This document shows positions 24,101-35,937 of a DNA stretch of 64,000 bases, piece after piece. The notes beneath the pieces are model-generated. The model worked only from the letters and a program-made list of their open reading frames with translations, did no database searches and was not told the origin of the DNA. The position numbers were made by a program, and so were the translations under genes. This stretch comes from Brachypodium distachyon (lineage: Eukaryota; Streptophyta; Magnoliopsida; Poales; Poaceae): contig NC_016131.3 of assembly GCF_000005505.3 (NCBI RefSeq), positions 23,147,501 to 23,211,500 of the forward strand. The letters run 5' to 3'. The first letter of the stretch is position 1. Every line of letters begins with the position of its first letter.

Positions 24101-24605
24101 CCTCAACTGAGGAGCCGTTCACAGTTGATGGAAAAGAAGCCGGTGTTCTAAAAAGCTATGGTCCTTTGAGTTTCTTGAAGGTTAGTTCTAGAATACACAA
24201 ACACAAAAGGGTCTTTCTTACCAACACTTGTTCTGGGACAAACACTAACCATGGTGATTTTTATACATACCTGCATATATTCACAAATATTCAGTATACA
24301 AGACAAAGAAAAACATTTCTGTGAATTATAGAGATCAACTAAGATGAATAAGCTTTACTTAGAGATCAACTGTCAATGTAACGAGGATTATGGATCAAAT
24401 GCCTGTTGCGTGTTGTGTGATACATCAGTTTGCATTTGACTGAAACTAACCATTAATTTTTCTTTGGTATCATCAGGTCCATGATTCTGGTCACATGGTA
24501 CCGATGGACCAGCCAAAGGCCGCCTTGGAGATGCTCAGTAGGTGGATTTCAGGAAACCTTTCGGACGCATCTTCGAGCTCTCAGCAACTTGATTTTGCCA
24601 TGTAA
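21163..24605 (+). CDS. CBP3: Serine carboxypeptidase III-type (S10 family, CBP3-like)
   Basis: Nine exons: 21163-21524, 21619-21790, 21907-22026, 22334-22477, 22569-22719, 22884-22972, 23049-23307, 24047-24180 and 24477-24605. All are GT-AG with consistent phases, giving 519 residues. The N-terminus ([20 protein letters not shown]) is a signal peptide; a propeptide-like region follows. S10 motifs: [11 protein letters not shown] (oxyanion region, exon 2), [14 protein letters not shown] (exon 3), the nucleophile serine in [14 protein letters not shown] (exon 4), the catalytic aspartate in [13 protein letters not shown] (exon 7/8), and the catalytic histidine in [15 protein letters not shown] (exon 9). 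All three catalytic residues are present. The family are vacuolar or secreted acid exopeptidases that remove C-terminal residues, known in grasses from germinating grain. Intron 7 contains a MITE that the duplicate copy at 28.9-38 kb lacks. Confidence 0.93.
23715..23976. mobile_element. Tourist-like MITE in carboxypeptidase intron 7, TTA target duplication
   Basis: Left end GGGCTTATTTGGTGTTGATG, right end CGCTAGTACCAACAAGGCC, flanked by TTA at 23712-23714 and 23977-23979. At the same place in the duplicate gene (about 37473) the sequence reads straight through as TTTTTCATTATTGGTTCTCC, an empty site. The insertion is therefore younger than the gene duplication. Confidence 0.85.
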
Positions 24606-26529
24606 CCCACACAATGTGTACGAGTAATATGACTTCCTAATGGACTACTGTGAAGTCTAGTGCGTGCATCCATCAGGATCTACTTTCGGAAACAGAGAAG
24701 CTTGTTGGCGGCCGTCCATACTCTATTTACCTTGTGTGGTGCTTGATGTTCAACAAGCTTGTAATAAAAGCCTTCAAGAGGATTATTGCTGGCAGAGAAG
24801 CGATTGTATCATGAAAGCTTACGACTAGCGAGGGCCGTCCATGTCCATGTGTTGCAACATCATGTAGATATGGTTTCTGCATTAAGCCTTTTGTTTGTAT
24901 GTGGCAACTGTGTCGAACTAGATGGTCAGCAGGCCTGTGTTGGAACATAAACACCAAGCTACCGGAAAATCGTACTGATCATCAGATGCAGAACTGTTGA
25001 GCATCGACGGCCTACCAAAAGCCCTGCCTCACCCAGCTTACCTGGGCTAGATTTGTCGAGCTCTTGAGCTTGGGTCGAGTTTTACATTTTTCTTCTCTTC
25101 TACCTTTCCTTCGAGGGAAGTCATGGTTTTAGAATCATGGGATAAATAACTACCATGTGGCACTTGACGGTCCTCGTTCATCTCAACTTGGAAACATTTC
25201 AAGGGAGAGACCTAGGGACACCTCGAGGCACAGGCACTCGAGGGCCCAAGGGTCAAGATCAGGTAGTGGCATCCTGCCTGGGATAGGGAAGGGAATTCGG
25301 TCTTTTCGATTCGGTCCATTTGGTGTTCAGTTATTTCGGGCTCCTAAAAATGAGAACTGAATTCCTAAAGAGAAAAACAAGAACCAAACTCAAATTGGCT
25401 ATTTAATTCGGTTCAGTCTATCCAAGGTAACCCATATATATGATGACCCTTATAGCCCCTTGATTTTTTTTTACATGAGCATTACATCAAACATAACAAA
25501 TTAATGAACCGATCACAAAAACATATAGCAACACAATATCATAAATACAGAACCTGTCAATCACAACTTGTTGAGAATGCATTCAGCAGTAGATAATAAA
25601 AAAATAGACTCAAGTGCTCATTTTACGGAAATTTCGATCTATATGGTTTATTCGGGTTTTCAATGTCAAAACCCGAACCAAAATCCGAATAAGACGAAAA
25701 TAAGAACCGAACCCGATACCCGAGAAAACCGACATTTCGGTCTATACGTGTTCTGTTCAGTTTTCACATTTCATGATCTAAAGTGCCCAACCCTAGCCTG
25801 GGATCAACGGCAAACGGTTGGGGAGTCTTGAGGTTGAATCGAAAAATCATGTACGGCTACTGGAAGCACGAGCTTTGTCGCTCTTCCTACATAGGACTAG
25901 GCATGCTTCACAAGGCAGCTGAACCTATCCAAAAAAACATCGACATGTCTCTCTTACAAGTGTATACTGGTCTTCTGTAATAAGAGCGGCGTACATACCC
26001 AACTACTCCCTCCGATCCTAAATTTTTGTTGTTGTTTTAGTTCAAATTTGTACTAAAACAACGACAACAATTTAGGATCGGAAGGAGTAACATTTACACC
26101 TTACTCCATCGACACCTTCTAGTTCTGGTGTTATCACTCGACGACAACATATATGTACCATCAACTTAGAAAGCAAGTCTTATTGCAACCTTTATCAAAT
26201 CCCCTTGTAATAATATGTATCAAATAAAAATATAGATTTGTGTTCCTTGTTTGATCTCAAATATGTTATACACAAGTGGACAACATAGTCGTTAACTCGG
26301 ATTACCAAGGAGAAAACATAGCTTGTTTGAACGTTGGAAGCAATTCAAGGTCTGTTTATAAAGAAGACTGTTGCTAGAGAGAGGCCATAGCAATGTAAAA
26401 GGCAGGAACACAGTGCTGCAATTCCAAGCATTATATGTGCCTTGACAGGTCTCTTCTCATCAGACAGAGTATGGGAGAAAGATAAGCTAAATTGTTATTC
26501 CATGTAGTAGAGCAGCAGTGCATAGGCTT
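24606..26529. other. Carboxypeptidase 3' flank and spacer with a MITE
   Basis: 24606 to about 24950 is the 3' UTR/flank and is duplicated downstream of the second copy (about 38050-38321). The rest holds no supportable gene. 25.2-25.8 kb has TTCGGTTC/CCGAAT-rich low-complexity sequence. A Stowaway MITE is at 26006-26087. Confidence 0.55.
26006..26087. mobile_element. Stowaway MITE
   Basis: TA-CTCCCTCCGATCCTAAATT and AATTTAGGATCGGAAGGAG-TA form a near-perfect hairpin of 82 bp. The loop is GTTTTAGTTCAAATTTGTAC. Confidence 0.85.
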
Positions 26530-27840
26530 TTTTTTTTTACCGAAAACAGTAGGAGAGGCTTCTACCGTTGTATATATTAAATATAAAATATTTACATATT
26601 TACAAATGTACAATCAGGAGCATATAACAGAAACGGTCTATCAAAATAGAGAGAGAAGGAGAAAGGGATTGAGACACCCTACAACCAAGCAGAGATAAAT
26701 CTAATTTGAACTTTGTTAACCAACCGTAGAAAGTGGCTTGCTCCCTCTAAAAAATGAGTTTATTTCTAATCTTCCAGATATTCCAAGCTGCTAAGAGAAC
26801 ACCTCAAAAAAGAGAGGGTTATTGAACTGATGCTTGACCTCAGGAAGAGCTTCAACACAGGAAGAGTCTCTAGGCCAGATTATGTTAATGTGTTGCCAAC
26901 ACCTCTTACTGAAAGAACACTCAAAGAAGAGATGGTTCAAGATTTCTTCCCTTCTAGTGCTGCATAGCACACAGCTCAAACTTGAATCAATGTTATAGTT
27001 TCTCCTGGATAACATATTCCTGGTGCTCAATCTGTCACTAAGAAGCAGCCAAACAAAAACCTTCACCTTGAGACTAGTTTTTGATTTCCAGATCCACTTA
27101 AAAGATAAAGGTGGAATGATCCTTGAGTAGCAAAATGTTAGATTTATTTGTTGAAAAGGCTGAACCCTAGGTGGGTATCCAAAGATCATTTCTGAGGATA
27201 GATATATCAGCTTCAACAATTAACTCATCCAAAGTATGCATTTGCTCTAGAGCTTCTGGAGAGACAGCAATAGAACCAAGGTTGCAATATTTCTCAATGG
27301 GCATGTCCTCATCTTTTGCATAAAAATATAGACAGGCTAATTTTGTAGAAATGATTTCCTCATTGCAGAAAGAATCTTTCCATAAAAGAATTGTATCCCC
27401 ACTTCCTGGTTTGCAAATTGAGATACCCCTAAACAGAGGAATTAATTTCAGAATAGCTTTCCACAAAAATGAGCCCATTGGGTTCATTGCTTGAGGTACT
27501 CCCTGTTGATAATAAGCTTCCCATAATAAATTTACCCAAGGGATGTCTTCTTTGTTAAAAAATTTAAAGAGATGTTTGAGCAATAAGCCCTGATTCTGTA
27601 CTCTGAGGTTTACGACTCCAAGACCCCCATGTTTTTTTAGGCTTACACACTTTATCCAAGGACACTAGTGCATTATTTGAATCACCATTGGCTGACTTTT
27701 TACTCCATAAACACCTTCTTCTAATCTTGTCAATGTGATCCACAATTTTGATAGGCAGCTGTAGGGAACACATAGTGTAAGTTGCAAGAGAAGACATGAC
27801 ATAGTTTATAATTGTCAGTTTGCCTCCATAGGAAATGGAA
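26530..27840 (-). pseudogene. 5'-truncated LINE (reverse transcriptase C-terminus and zf-RVT domain)
   Basis: Minus-strand fragments in different frames (27845-27564, 27583-27167, 27219-26791) read as the end of a plant L1-type ORF2. ISYGGKLTIINYVMSSLATY is the post-RT region. Then comes VNLLWEAYYQQGVP. The last part is the zf-RVT domain: KTSLKVKVFVWLLLSDRLST, then CVLC ... HLFFECSFSKRCW. At least two frameshifts separate the pieces, so it is dead. The 3' end at 26530 has an A-run on the minus strand. TGCATAGGCTT (26519-26529) and TGCATAAGCTT (27841-27851) flank it, an 11-bp target duplication with one mismatch. Endonuclease and catalytic RT are absent. Confidence 0.82.
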
Positions 27841-27851
27841 TGCATAAGCTT

Positions 27852-28889
27852 AATAATCAGGAGTCGATAAGGTCTCGAGTCATCTCAGATTTTGAACATA
27901 TAACATAACGAAAAGTAGATGCATGAACAACTTTGACTAGAAATCATACACAAAACTTTGCCATTAGAAATCAGTTTTATCAGCAAAACATGTGCAGGGT
28001 TGCCAATAGTAATCAATCTCAACTACAAAGTGGTTGCAAATTTGCAATCAATTTCCAATACAATTCTCATTAGGAGTTTTTCCACAAATACTCATAACCG
28101 TCCAATCGTCCATACATGTGCATATACATGCATCCATAAACAAATCGTAGCATCCATCTACAGCAAGAACCGAAGAAGAAAAAACTGCACACACAGAGGC
28201 CTGCAGCAGACTTGGGAGGAGGACGCTTGGTCACGGTAGGTGGTCATCAGCAGTGGCGGAGCGTCAGCAAAACACTAGAGGAGGCCAATTCCGTATCAAA
28301 ACACATACTTCCTCCGTTCCAAAATATAAACTTGTGATAATGTCAAAAAAATTAAACTTTGACCATGTTTATAACAAGAAATATCAACATATATAATCTC
28401 AAATCAAGATTTTGTGAAAATATATTTAAGAATGTGTCTAATGATCTTGATTGGGAACCTGGAATGGAGGGAGTAATATGCATGAAAAAAAAGGTGCAAG
28501 TCATACAACAAATACAAAAATAGTTAGATAACAGTGTCAGAAAGGCCAATTCCATCGACAAGGTGCTCGACTACGAGGAAGTCAGAAAGTATGTTTGGCG
28601 TGAGGAAACATCCCAGTCGGCTCCTTGTATTTATAGAAGTATAAGTTGAGTTTCCAAGAGTTAATATCTCAACCTACACAACTAGCAAAGAGAGGGAAGG
28701 CCTCTGTATACGTTGATGGACTCTACATCTACCACATCCCTCTTTTCAACTAGAGTCTGCCGATCAGATTGCCATCACAGGCGATGGGCCGAGGACGATG
28801 GAGTTGGTTGTCGATTGGGCTATTGGGAAACGGGAAAAGAAGAAGAGTTGTACGTTGATGGACTAGCTACTTCACCCCAACGTCTTTTT
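27852..28889. other. Spacer between the LINE fragment and the carboxypeptidase copy
   Basis: No exons 1-3 of the carboxypeptidase duplicate are found here. Apart from the Stowaway MITE at 28308-28473 I see no gene or clear repeat. Confidence 0.5.
28308..28473. mobile_element. Stowaway MITE
   Basis: TA-CTTCCTCCGTTCCAAAATA on the left, GGGAACCTGGAATGGAGGGAG-TA on the right. 166 bp, interior AT-rich. Confidence 0.75.
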
Positions 28890-29145
28890 TAGTTACTACC
28901 CACCCCTATTCTTGAGTTACAGACCTTTTTCAAGGAGCACCCGGAGTATACCAAAAATAATTTCTATATAACTGGGGAATCATACGAGGGGCACTACATT
29001 CCCGCCTTTGCAACTCGTGTGCACCGGGGTAACAAGAAGAATGAGGGCATTCACATCAATTTGAAGGTTTTAGTTTTCTTTTTCTGGATGTATCTATATC
29101 GTTTTGTGCTATAAAAGGTTTTCTTGGTGAGAGCTCTTTTTTTGG

Positions 29146-32100
29146 GTGCGGGCATCTGGTTCCTCTGAAGCGGGGGATGAGCTAGGCGGAGGGCGCTGGG
29201 CGCCGGCGGCTGACGCTCGCGCCTGGGAACGGCGGCCTTGGGGCCGATTTTGGGCGTTGGCTAACGTGCTCTCGGATAACGTGGAGGATAATTTGGACAG
29301 CGAGGTCCCTGGGTCGCCGGGTCTTGCTGAATCCTCCGATGCCGTGCCAGCATCTCCGGTGACTTTCATTGCCGCGGCTGCCTCCTGTTCGGACCTCGCG
29401 GCGTCTTCTCCTGCCGCGGCAGCCTCGCCTTGCCCGGAGTCGTCTGCATCTCAGGTTTCCTCTCCTCCTGTCTCTTTCGTTTCTGACTCTCCGCTATCCC
29501 GTGTTGCAGGGCCCGATGATGGGGGGTGGACGTTGGTGAAGCGCAAGAAGTTGGTTTCGTCTGCTGGTTCGAAGGCTGCTCCTAGAGGCGGCAATGGTCG
29601 CAAGGCGTGGAGTGGCCCCCTTCCTCCTCGGCGCATCACGCCGCCAACTACGTTCGGCGATCTTCTGGCCAATGCCTCGCGCTCGGCTTCTGTTCGGAGC
29701 GCCTCGCGAGGAGTGCCTGTGAGGTCGCCGCGGCCAGCTGTTCGTGGCCATGGCGGCACTGATCTCTCGAGGGCGGATGAGAAGGGGCTGACAGGAGGCA
29801 CGCTCTACCTGAGATCACGCTCGCCCGGCTGGCAGGTGCGGGATTGTTGCGTGCCTGATGGTGTCCCTCGTCAGCACGTCGCACGACTTGATCAGGACGT
29901 TCAGGACAGTGGGGCCGCCGAGGGGAAAAGGAATGTGCCGCGCTCTCATCGCCAGTTTCGGCAGCCCTGTGATTTACCATTTTTGCATGCACAAGTTTCC
30001 AATTTTGATCGTGGGCCTGGGGTTAGACACGTTGCCCTCTATTGTCGTTCTAGTCCCGAATTGAGTCGTTCCTCTACACCAACGACCAAGCCTGCAGCGT
30101 CTCCTGTCTCTTCCATGGACGGTGGGCGGCATGGTGGACGTGGGGGCGGAGGTAATGACAGACGGGGGAAGGCGCAGTGGATTCGGAAGCAGCGGACGGC
30201 TGCTCCTCCGCGTGGCGCTGGGCTTAATTCTCGGAATACACAGGCGGCCGGGTCGCCAGCGGGTGACCAGAGGGCTGGGAGCTTACCAGCGACAACGGCG
30301 GCAGCGTCTGCAGCTGCGACCTCTGCTGGCGTGGTGGCATCCGGGGCGCTGGTTCCAGTGGCGCAGGTTGGGGGCGGTGGTGCTAAGCGACAGGCCCCCA
30401 CCGCAACGCGGGCGCCTCAAGGCGGGGATGCTGCTGAATCATCGGCGGCAGGTGCTGTCCGTACTCGTCTTAACAGGGTGCGCTCGGATGGCACACCCCT
30501 TGTTTGCGATATTTGTGAGAGCCCTGACGATATTGCTCCTCGGTGCCCCGTTCTTCGGGCGCCGCGATCACCCCCCCTTTTTGTGGGTATGGCTTCGCCT
30601 AAATTGGGATTTTGTGTCATCAATTCGGGTGGTAAAAAAAAGAATCATGGCGCCTCTCTTTTAGTGCGTGTGCCTGGGGTTTCCTGTTCTGCTGAGGTGG
30701 TGTTGCGCGAGCTTGAACGCATTGTGCCCGTCGGGGAGTGGCAATGGAACGCTCGCCCGCATGGTGACGATGGTTTCCTCGTCCCATTCCCTTCGCAGTT
30801 GGAGCTTGACCGTTTGGTTCGCTTCGAAGAGCTCCATGTGCGGAGTCCGAAGGTAGTCCTCCAATTTGAGGAGTGATCTACACATTCTCTTGCCCAGTTT
30901 CAGGTGCCTAAAGTTTGGGCAAAGGTGCATGGGGTTCCGGAAGAGATTCATGATTTTGATCGTTTGTGGAGTGTTGGGCACTTGGTTAGAGAAACCCATA
31001 GGGTCGATATGGTGTACACGAGAAAGCACAAAATTCCTCGCATGTTGGTGGGGATTGTTAACCCAGCAGCAATTCCGAGCAACATCGAGCTTTCAGTCGA
31101 TGGATCGATGCACTATGTGAACTTTGAGTTGGAGGATACTCGCCTTGCTGAAGATGATGATGATTTGCTCGATGCTTCCAACCCAAATAAGGATAAAGAT
31201 TCTAGGCCTAATGATATGGATGTTGATGGTGCTGCAAACGGTTCCAAGTCTGCAACCGATGTGCCGCCCTCAGGAGGTTCTAAGGGGGGCGGGAGCGGCT
31301 TGCAAGGCGGTGGGCCGTTGCCAAATTCGGTGCGGGCTCAGGTTGCTATCCCGCTGCAGCCATCTACCACAAGTTTTTCTTCCCTGGTAACTCCTCAACC
31401 TTCAGCTGCAGTTTGTGATGCGGTGGCCGAAGTTTCAGCAGCTTCTGCTGCTGTGGAAGCCTCCACTTATGAGCGGGTAGCAGAAGTTTTTCCTGCAGCG
31501 GCAGCCCTTCTTCAGGCTGCCTCTACTTGTGTTGTGGATGCTACTGCAGCTCAGCCACTCCCGGCTGCCATGGCAGCCCCTCGTCTTGCCGTAGCTTCGT
31601 CATCGACTCCGACTGTTGGTTTACCACCGTTTGGTGCTGATGTCGTGCCTCCGATTTCAGCGGGGCCTTCGCAGGTGCTGGGTACTCCACCCTTGTGTGG
31701 GAAGAAGCTGGCCTCGCCAGTGGCTCACGGCTTGCACTCCGCTGGTACCGGGGTCTTCGCCCCGATCGTCTACAGGCGCCGCGGTGTTGCTGGACAGAGG
31801 AAGGAGGTGCAGGCTTTGCACCCTTCTCCTTCGCTGGTTTCAAGAGAGTCACAGCTCCAATTGTTGATGGGCTGCGGCTACTCCTTGGAGGCGGCGACCA
31901 AGGCGGTCGGTCGTATGGAAGAGTTAGCGTCGCCTCCGGCCGAGCTTCCGCCGTTTACACCGATGCCCGAGCCTCGTCGCAGCGCTTGTCTCAGTGTCTG
32001 GGAGGATCTCGACGATGATTCAATGGCTCATGCAAAGAAGTTGGCACAGTCGCGCAACCTCGAAGCTCCTCCAGGTACATCCGTTTTAAATACGCCTAAT

Positions 32101-32460
32101 TCCAGTATTGCATTTAATATGTCTAGAATCGGTGTTGTGCTTGGGGATTCTGCTGTTAATATTGATGCGTGCATTAATGTTCTTAAGAGTAGAGAGGAGA
32201 TTAGGCTAGCAAGTTTTGCTAAAGAGAAAGCGGTTCCTGTAGAGGATGACTGTGGGAGTGATGAGAATTTTGACCTCGATGCTTTAGATAACTTGTGTGA
32301 TGATCTGGTTCTTGAAGGGGGTTGTGGTGATGAGGGGCCATCTGGTTTTCAGTTTGCACCTCGTAGAAACAAAGCTCATTTTTTAAAGAAAACTTCCCCT
32401 AAATCTTGTCGGAAGGTCAAAATTGCACCGGGTTCAATATCTAAAAAGGTTAAGAAATGA
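29146..32460 (+). pseudogene. LINE ORF1 (gag-like nucleic-acid-binding protein), one nonsense codon
   Basis: A single frame spans both halves but is cut by TGA at 30874-30876. No ATG is seen near the left end; the frame is open back to the 5' edge, so the true start may be upstream or lost. The N-terminal half is low-complexity (Ala/Ser/Pro/Arg). A zinc-knuckle-like motif, CDICESPDDIAPRC, has aspartate where the usual CCHC histidine should be. The DUF4283-type domain follows (GASLLVRVPGVSC ... EEL), interrupted by the stop and resuming with VPKVWAKVHGVPEEIHDFDR. The C-terminal half is acidic then basic. The stop codon overlaps the ORF2 start as ATGA. Confidence 0.8.
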
Positions 32461-35400
32461 AGGGCCTCTTTTGGAATAGCAGAGGTTTTAAGGACCTGGC
32501 TAAGCACCGACATGTTTCAGATTTAGTTAAAGAACACAACCTAGACTTTATTGCCATTTTGGAAACCAGGAAGCGTGAGTTTTCTCACATTCACCAAAAG
32601 AATCTTGGGGCTGGTCGAGACTTTTTGTGGAGTTGGATCCCGCCTCGAGGGCGAGGTATCTTGTTGGGTGTCAATCTTTCAATTTCTGATGTGGCTTCGA
32701 TTGAGTTGGGATTTTTTTATTAAAATCCGTCTCCGTAATAAGGCTGATGACTTTCGATGAATTTTGGTCGCCATGTATGGAGCTGCCCAACCTGAGTTCA
32801 AGCGCGATTTTTTGGCTGAACTTGTCCAAGCCTGTAACAAGGAGACTCTCCCACTTTTAGTGGGTGGGGATTTTAATATTATTAGGCGTGAAGACGAAAA
32901 AAATAATGATCGCTTTGAACCTCATTGGCCTTTCTTGTTTAACGCTGTGATAGATAGTTTGGACTTGCATGAGGTCGTGATGTCAGGCAGGCAATTTACT
33001 TGGGCAAACTCATTGGAGGAGCCAACTTTTGAGAAACTCGACGGTGTCCTTATGAGCTCCGACTGGGAACTCAAGTTTCCATTGGTTTCAGTTTGAGCTC
33101 TCACACGGTTTGTCTCTGACCACACCCCACTTTTGCTTGATGCGGGGGTGGGATCTCACTCAGGAAATCAACTGCTTTTTCAGTTTGAGCTTGCCTGGTT
33201 GAAGCGTGATGGTTTCTATGACATGGTTGCCAGAATTTGGCGCAAGGAGCATGGGGGTTCGACGGCGGTGGAGCGTTGGCAGAATAAAATCCACGCCCTT
33301 CGTCAGTTTCTTAGGGGTTGGGATAAAAACCTGCGTGGCAAATATAAAAAGGAGAAAGAAAAACTCTTAGCCGTTATCAACGCCCTTGATATAAAAGGAG
33401 AATCTTCTCGGCTCTCTCCTTTTCAATGGGGGGCTAAACGTTGGTGCGATCAACGCGTGGCTGAGTTGGCTCGCGAGGAGATTTATTTGAGCCAACGGGG
33501 GAAGGTTCAAAATGTTAAAGAAGGAGACACCAATACCAAGTATTTTCACTTGGTTGCCAATGGTCGTCATCGTGAACATAATTTTTTTAAACTTGAACAG
33601 GATGACGGCACTATTGAAGGGACAGAGGCACTTAAAACTTACATTACCTCCTTCTACAAAGATCTTTTAGGAACCCCTGACGAAAGCCAGGTTTTCCTAG
33701 ATGAGTCTAGGACGGAGGATATTTCCCAGGTTTCCCCGGATGAGAATGCCATTTTAATAGCCGAATTCTCAAAAGAGGAGGTCCCCCAGGCTGTCTTCCA
33801 GATGGAGCACAACAAATCCCCGGGTTCGGATGGTTTTCCGGCAGAATTCTATCAAACTTTCTGGGAGGTAATTAAAGGGAATCTTATGGCGCCTTTTGCA
33901 GATTTCCACAAAGCTGCCTTACCTCTCTATAGGCTCAATTTTGGTATTATCACGTTACTACCTAAAGGGTCAGAGGCCACCAAGATTCAACAATACCGTC
34001 CCATTTGTCTTCTAAATGTGAGCTTCAAATTTTTTACCAAAGTTGGAACAAATCGCATTAACCTCTGTGGCGCTTAATGTTATTCAGCCCACACAGACCG
34101 CGTTTCTACCCGGTCGGTTTATCATGGAAGGAGTCGTGATTTTACACGAAACTATACATGAGATGCACTCAAAGAAACTTGATGGGGTTATCTTTAAAAT
34201 TGATTTTGAAAAGGCTTATGACAAGGTGCGTTGGCCCTTTTTACAACAGGCTTTACGGCTGAAAGGTTTCTCTCCCAAGTGGTGTGCGTGGGTTGATAAT
34301 TTTGTTAAAAAAAGGGAGTGTGGCTGTGAAGGTGAATGATGATGTTGGCCCTTTCTTCCAAACCGGCAATGGATTGCAGCAAGGGGACCCTTTATCCCCT
34401 GATTCTTTTCAATATTATTGTTGATATGCTGGCCATCCTCATCAATAGAGCTAAGGGTGAGGGTCTGATTAGTGGAGTTATTCCTCATTTAGTGGACGAT
34501 TGTTTGTCGATACTCCAATATGCCGATGACACGATTCTGTTTATGGATCATGATTTGGCCAAGGCTTCTAATTTGAAACTTATCCTTTGTGTTTTCGAAC
34601 AACTCTCGGGTCTTAAGATCAATTTTCATAAGAGCGAGTTATATTGTTTTGGGGCTGCGAAGGATTTTGAAGTGGAGTATACTAGGCTGTTTTGTTGCGA
34701 GGTGGGCTCGTTCCCATTTAAATACCTAGGGATACCCATCCATTTTCGCAAGCTTTGTAATCGAGACTGGAAAAATGTTGAAGATTGATTTGAGAAGCGG
34801 TTGAGCAGCTGGAGATCAAAAAATCTCTCTTACGAGGGACGTTTGATGCTAATTAATTCTGTGCTAAGCATTCTCCCAATATTTATGATGTCCTTTTTGG
34901 AAATCCCAAAGGGGGTGAGGAAGTGATTGGATTTTTATAAGTCTCGCTTTTTTTTGGCAATCTGACCATCATAAGAAAAAATATAGGTTAGCAAAGTGGG
35001 AAATTTTGAGTACTCCCAAAGATCAGGGAGCGTTAGTATCTCCGACTTAGAAGTACAAAATAAATGTCTTCTGAGTAAATGGATTTTTAAGCTTATGTCA
35101 GAGGAAGGTGTTTGGCAATCGCTTTTGCGTAACAAATACCTAGACCAGAAACCCCTCTCCCTTGTTAAGGTCCGCCCGATAGATTCCCACTTTTGGAAGG
35201 GACTAATGCGGGTCAAAGATCTTTTCCTCTGGTTTGGGGAGTTTCAGGTGGAGAATGGTGAATCAATTCGCTTTTGGAAAGACAGGTGGTGTGGGGACTT
35301 GCCGCTTTGTGATAAGTACCCTCGACTGTTTCACATTGTTCGGAATAAACATGTCACTGTAGCTTCTGTTCTTGGAGTCTCTCAACCACATGTTGAGTTC

Positions 35401-35937
35401 CGCCGAACAGTGCTAGGCCACCACCTTGAGGCCTGGAACCAAATTATTGATTCGGTTGCTTCGGTTCATTTATGGACCGAGCAAGACTCCTTCCGATGGA
35501 GCCTTCTTCCCTCAGGGATCTTTTCCGTCAAATCGATGTATTCAAGACTTATGGACACTCAGGTCCGCTTTAGATCGAAATTATTGTGGCGTCTAAAGCT
35601 TCCGCTAAAAATTAAGGTGTTTCTTTGGTTTCTTTGTCAAGGGGTTATACTAACAAAGGACAACTTGATTAAGCGTAGATGGCAAGGGGACATCCGTTGT
35701 GTTTTCCGCCATGAACATGAGACTATCCAACACCTCTTTTTTGATTACGCGATGGCAAAGGTTGCTTGGAGAGCGGTCCATTTGGCTTTTAATATTGTAC
35801 CCCCGAACAATATAGCTCAGATTTTTGGTCCTTGGTTGCGGGGGGTGGACAAGAACGTGCGTCCCCTAATTTTAGTTGGGGCCGCAGCCATTTTTTGGTC
35901 TATTTGGTTATGTGGTAATGACATTGTTTTTGATTAA
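32457..35937 (+). pseudogene. LINE ORF2 (AP endonuclease, reverse transcriptase, zf-RVT), frameshifted
   Basis: Begins MKGLFWNSRGFKDLAKHRHV, the start of the AP-endonuclease domain, at the ATG overlapping the ORF1 stop. The endonuclease continues with LLVGGDFNIIRREDEKNND and, after a stop at 33094-33096, FVSDHTPLLL. The RT domain follows: LPKGSEATKIQQYRPICLLN, then TAFLPGRFIMEGV and KIDFEKAYDKVRWPF, with the catalytic YADD at 34519-34530 intact. The zf-RVT region is FRWSLLPSGIFSVKSMYSRL ... KIKVFLWFLCQG. Frame changes occur near 32.72, 34.07, 34.34 and 35.03 kb, with further stops near 34.79 and 34.92 kb, so no active enzyme can be made from this copy. Confidence 0.88.
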
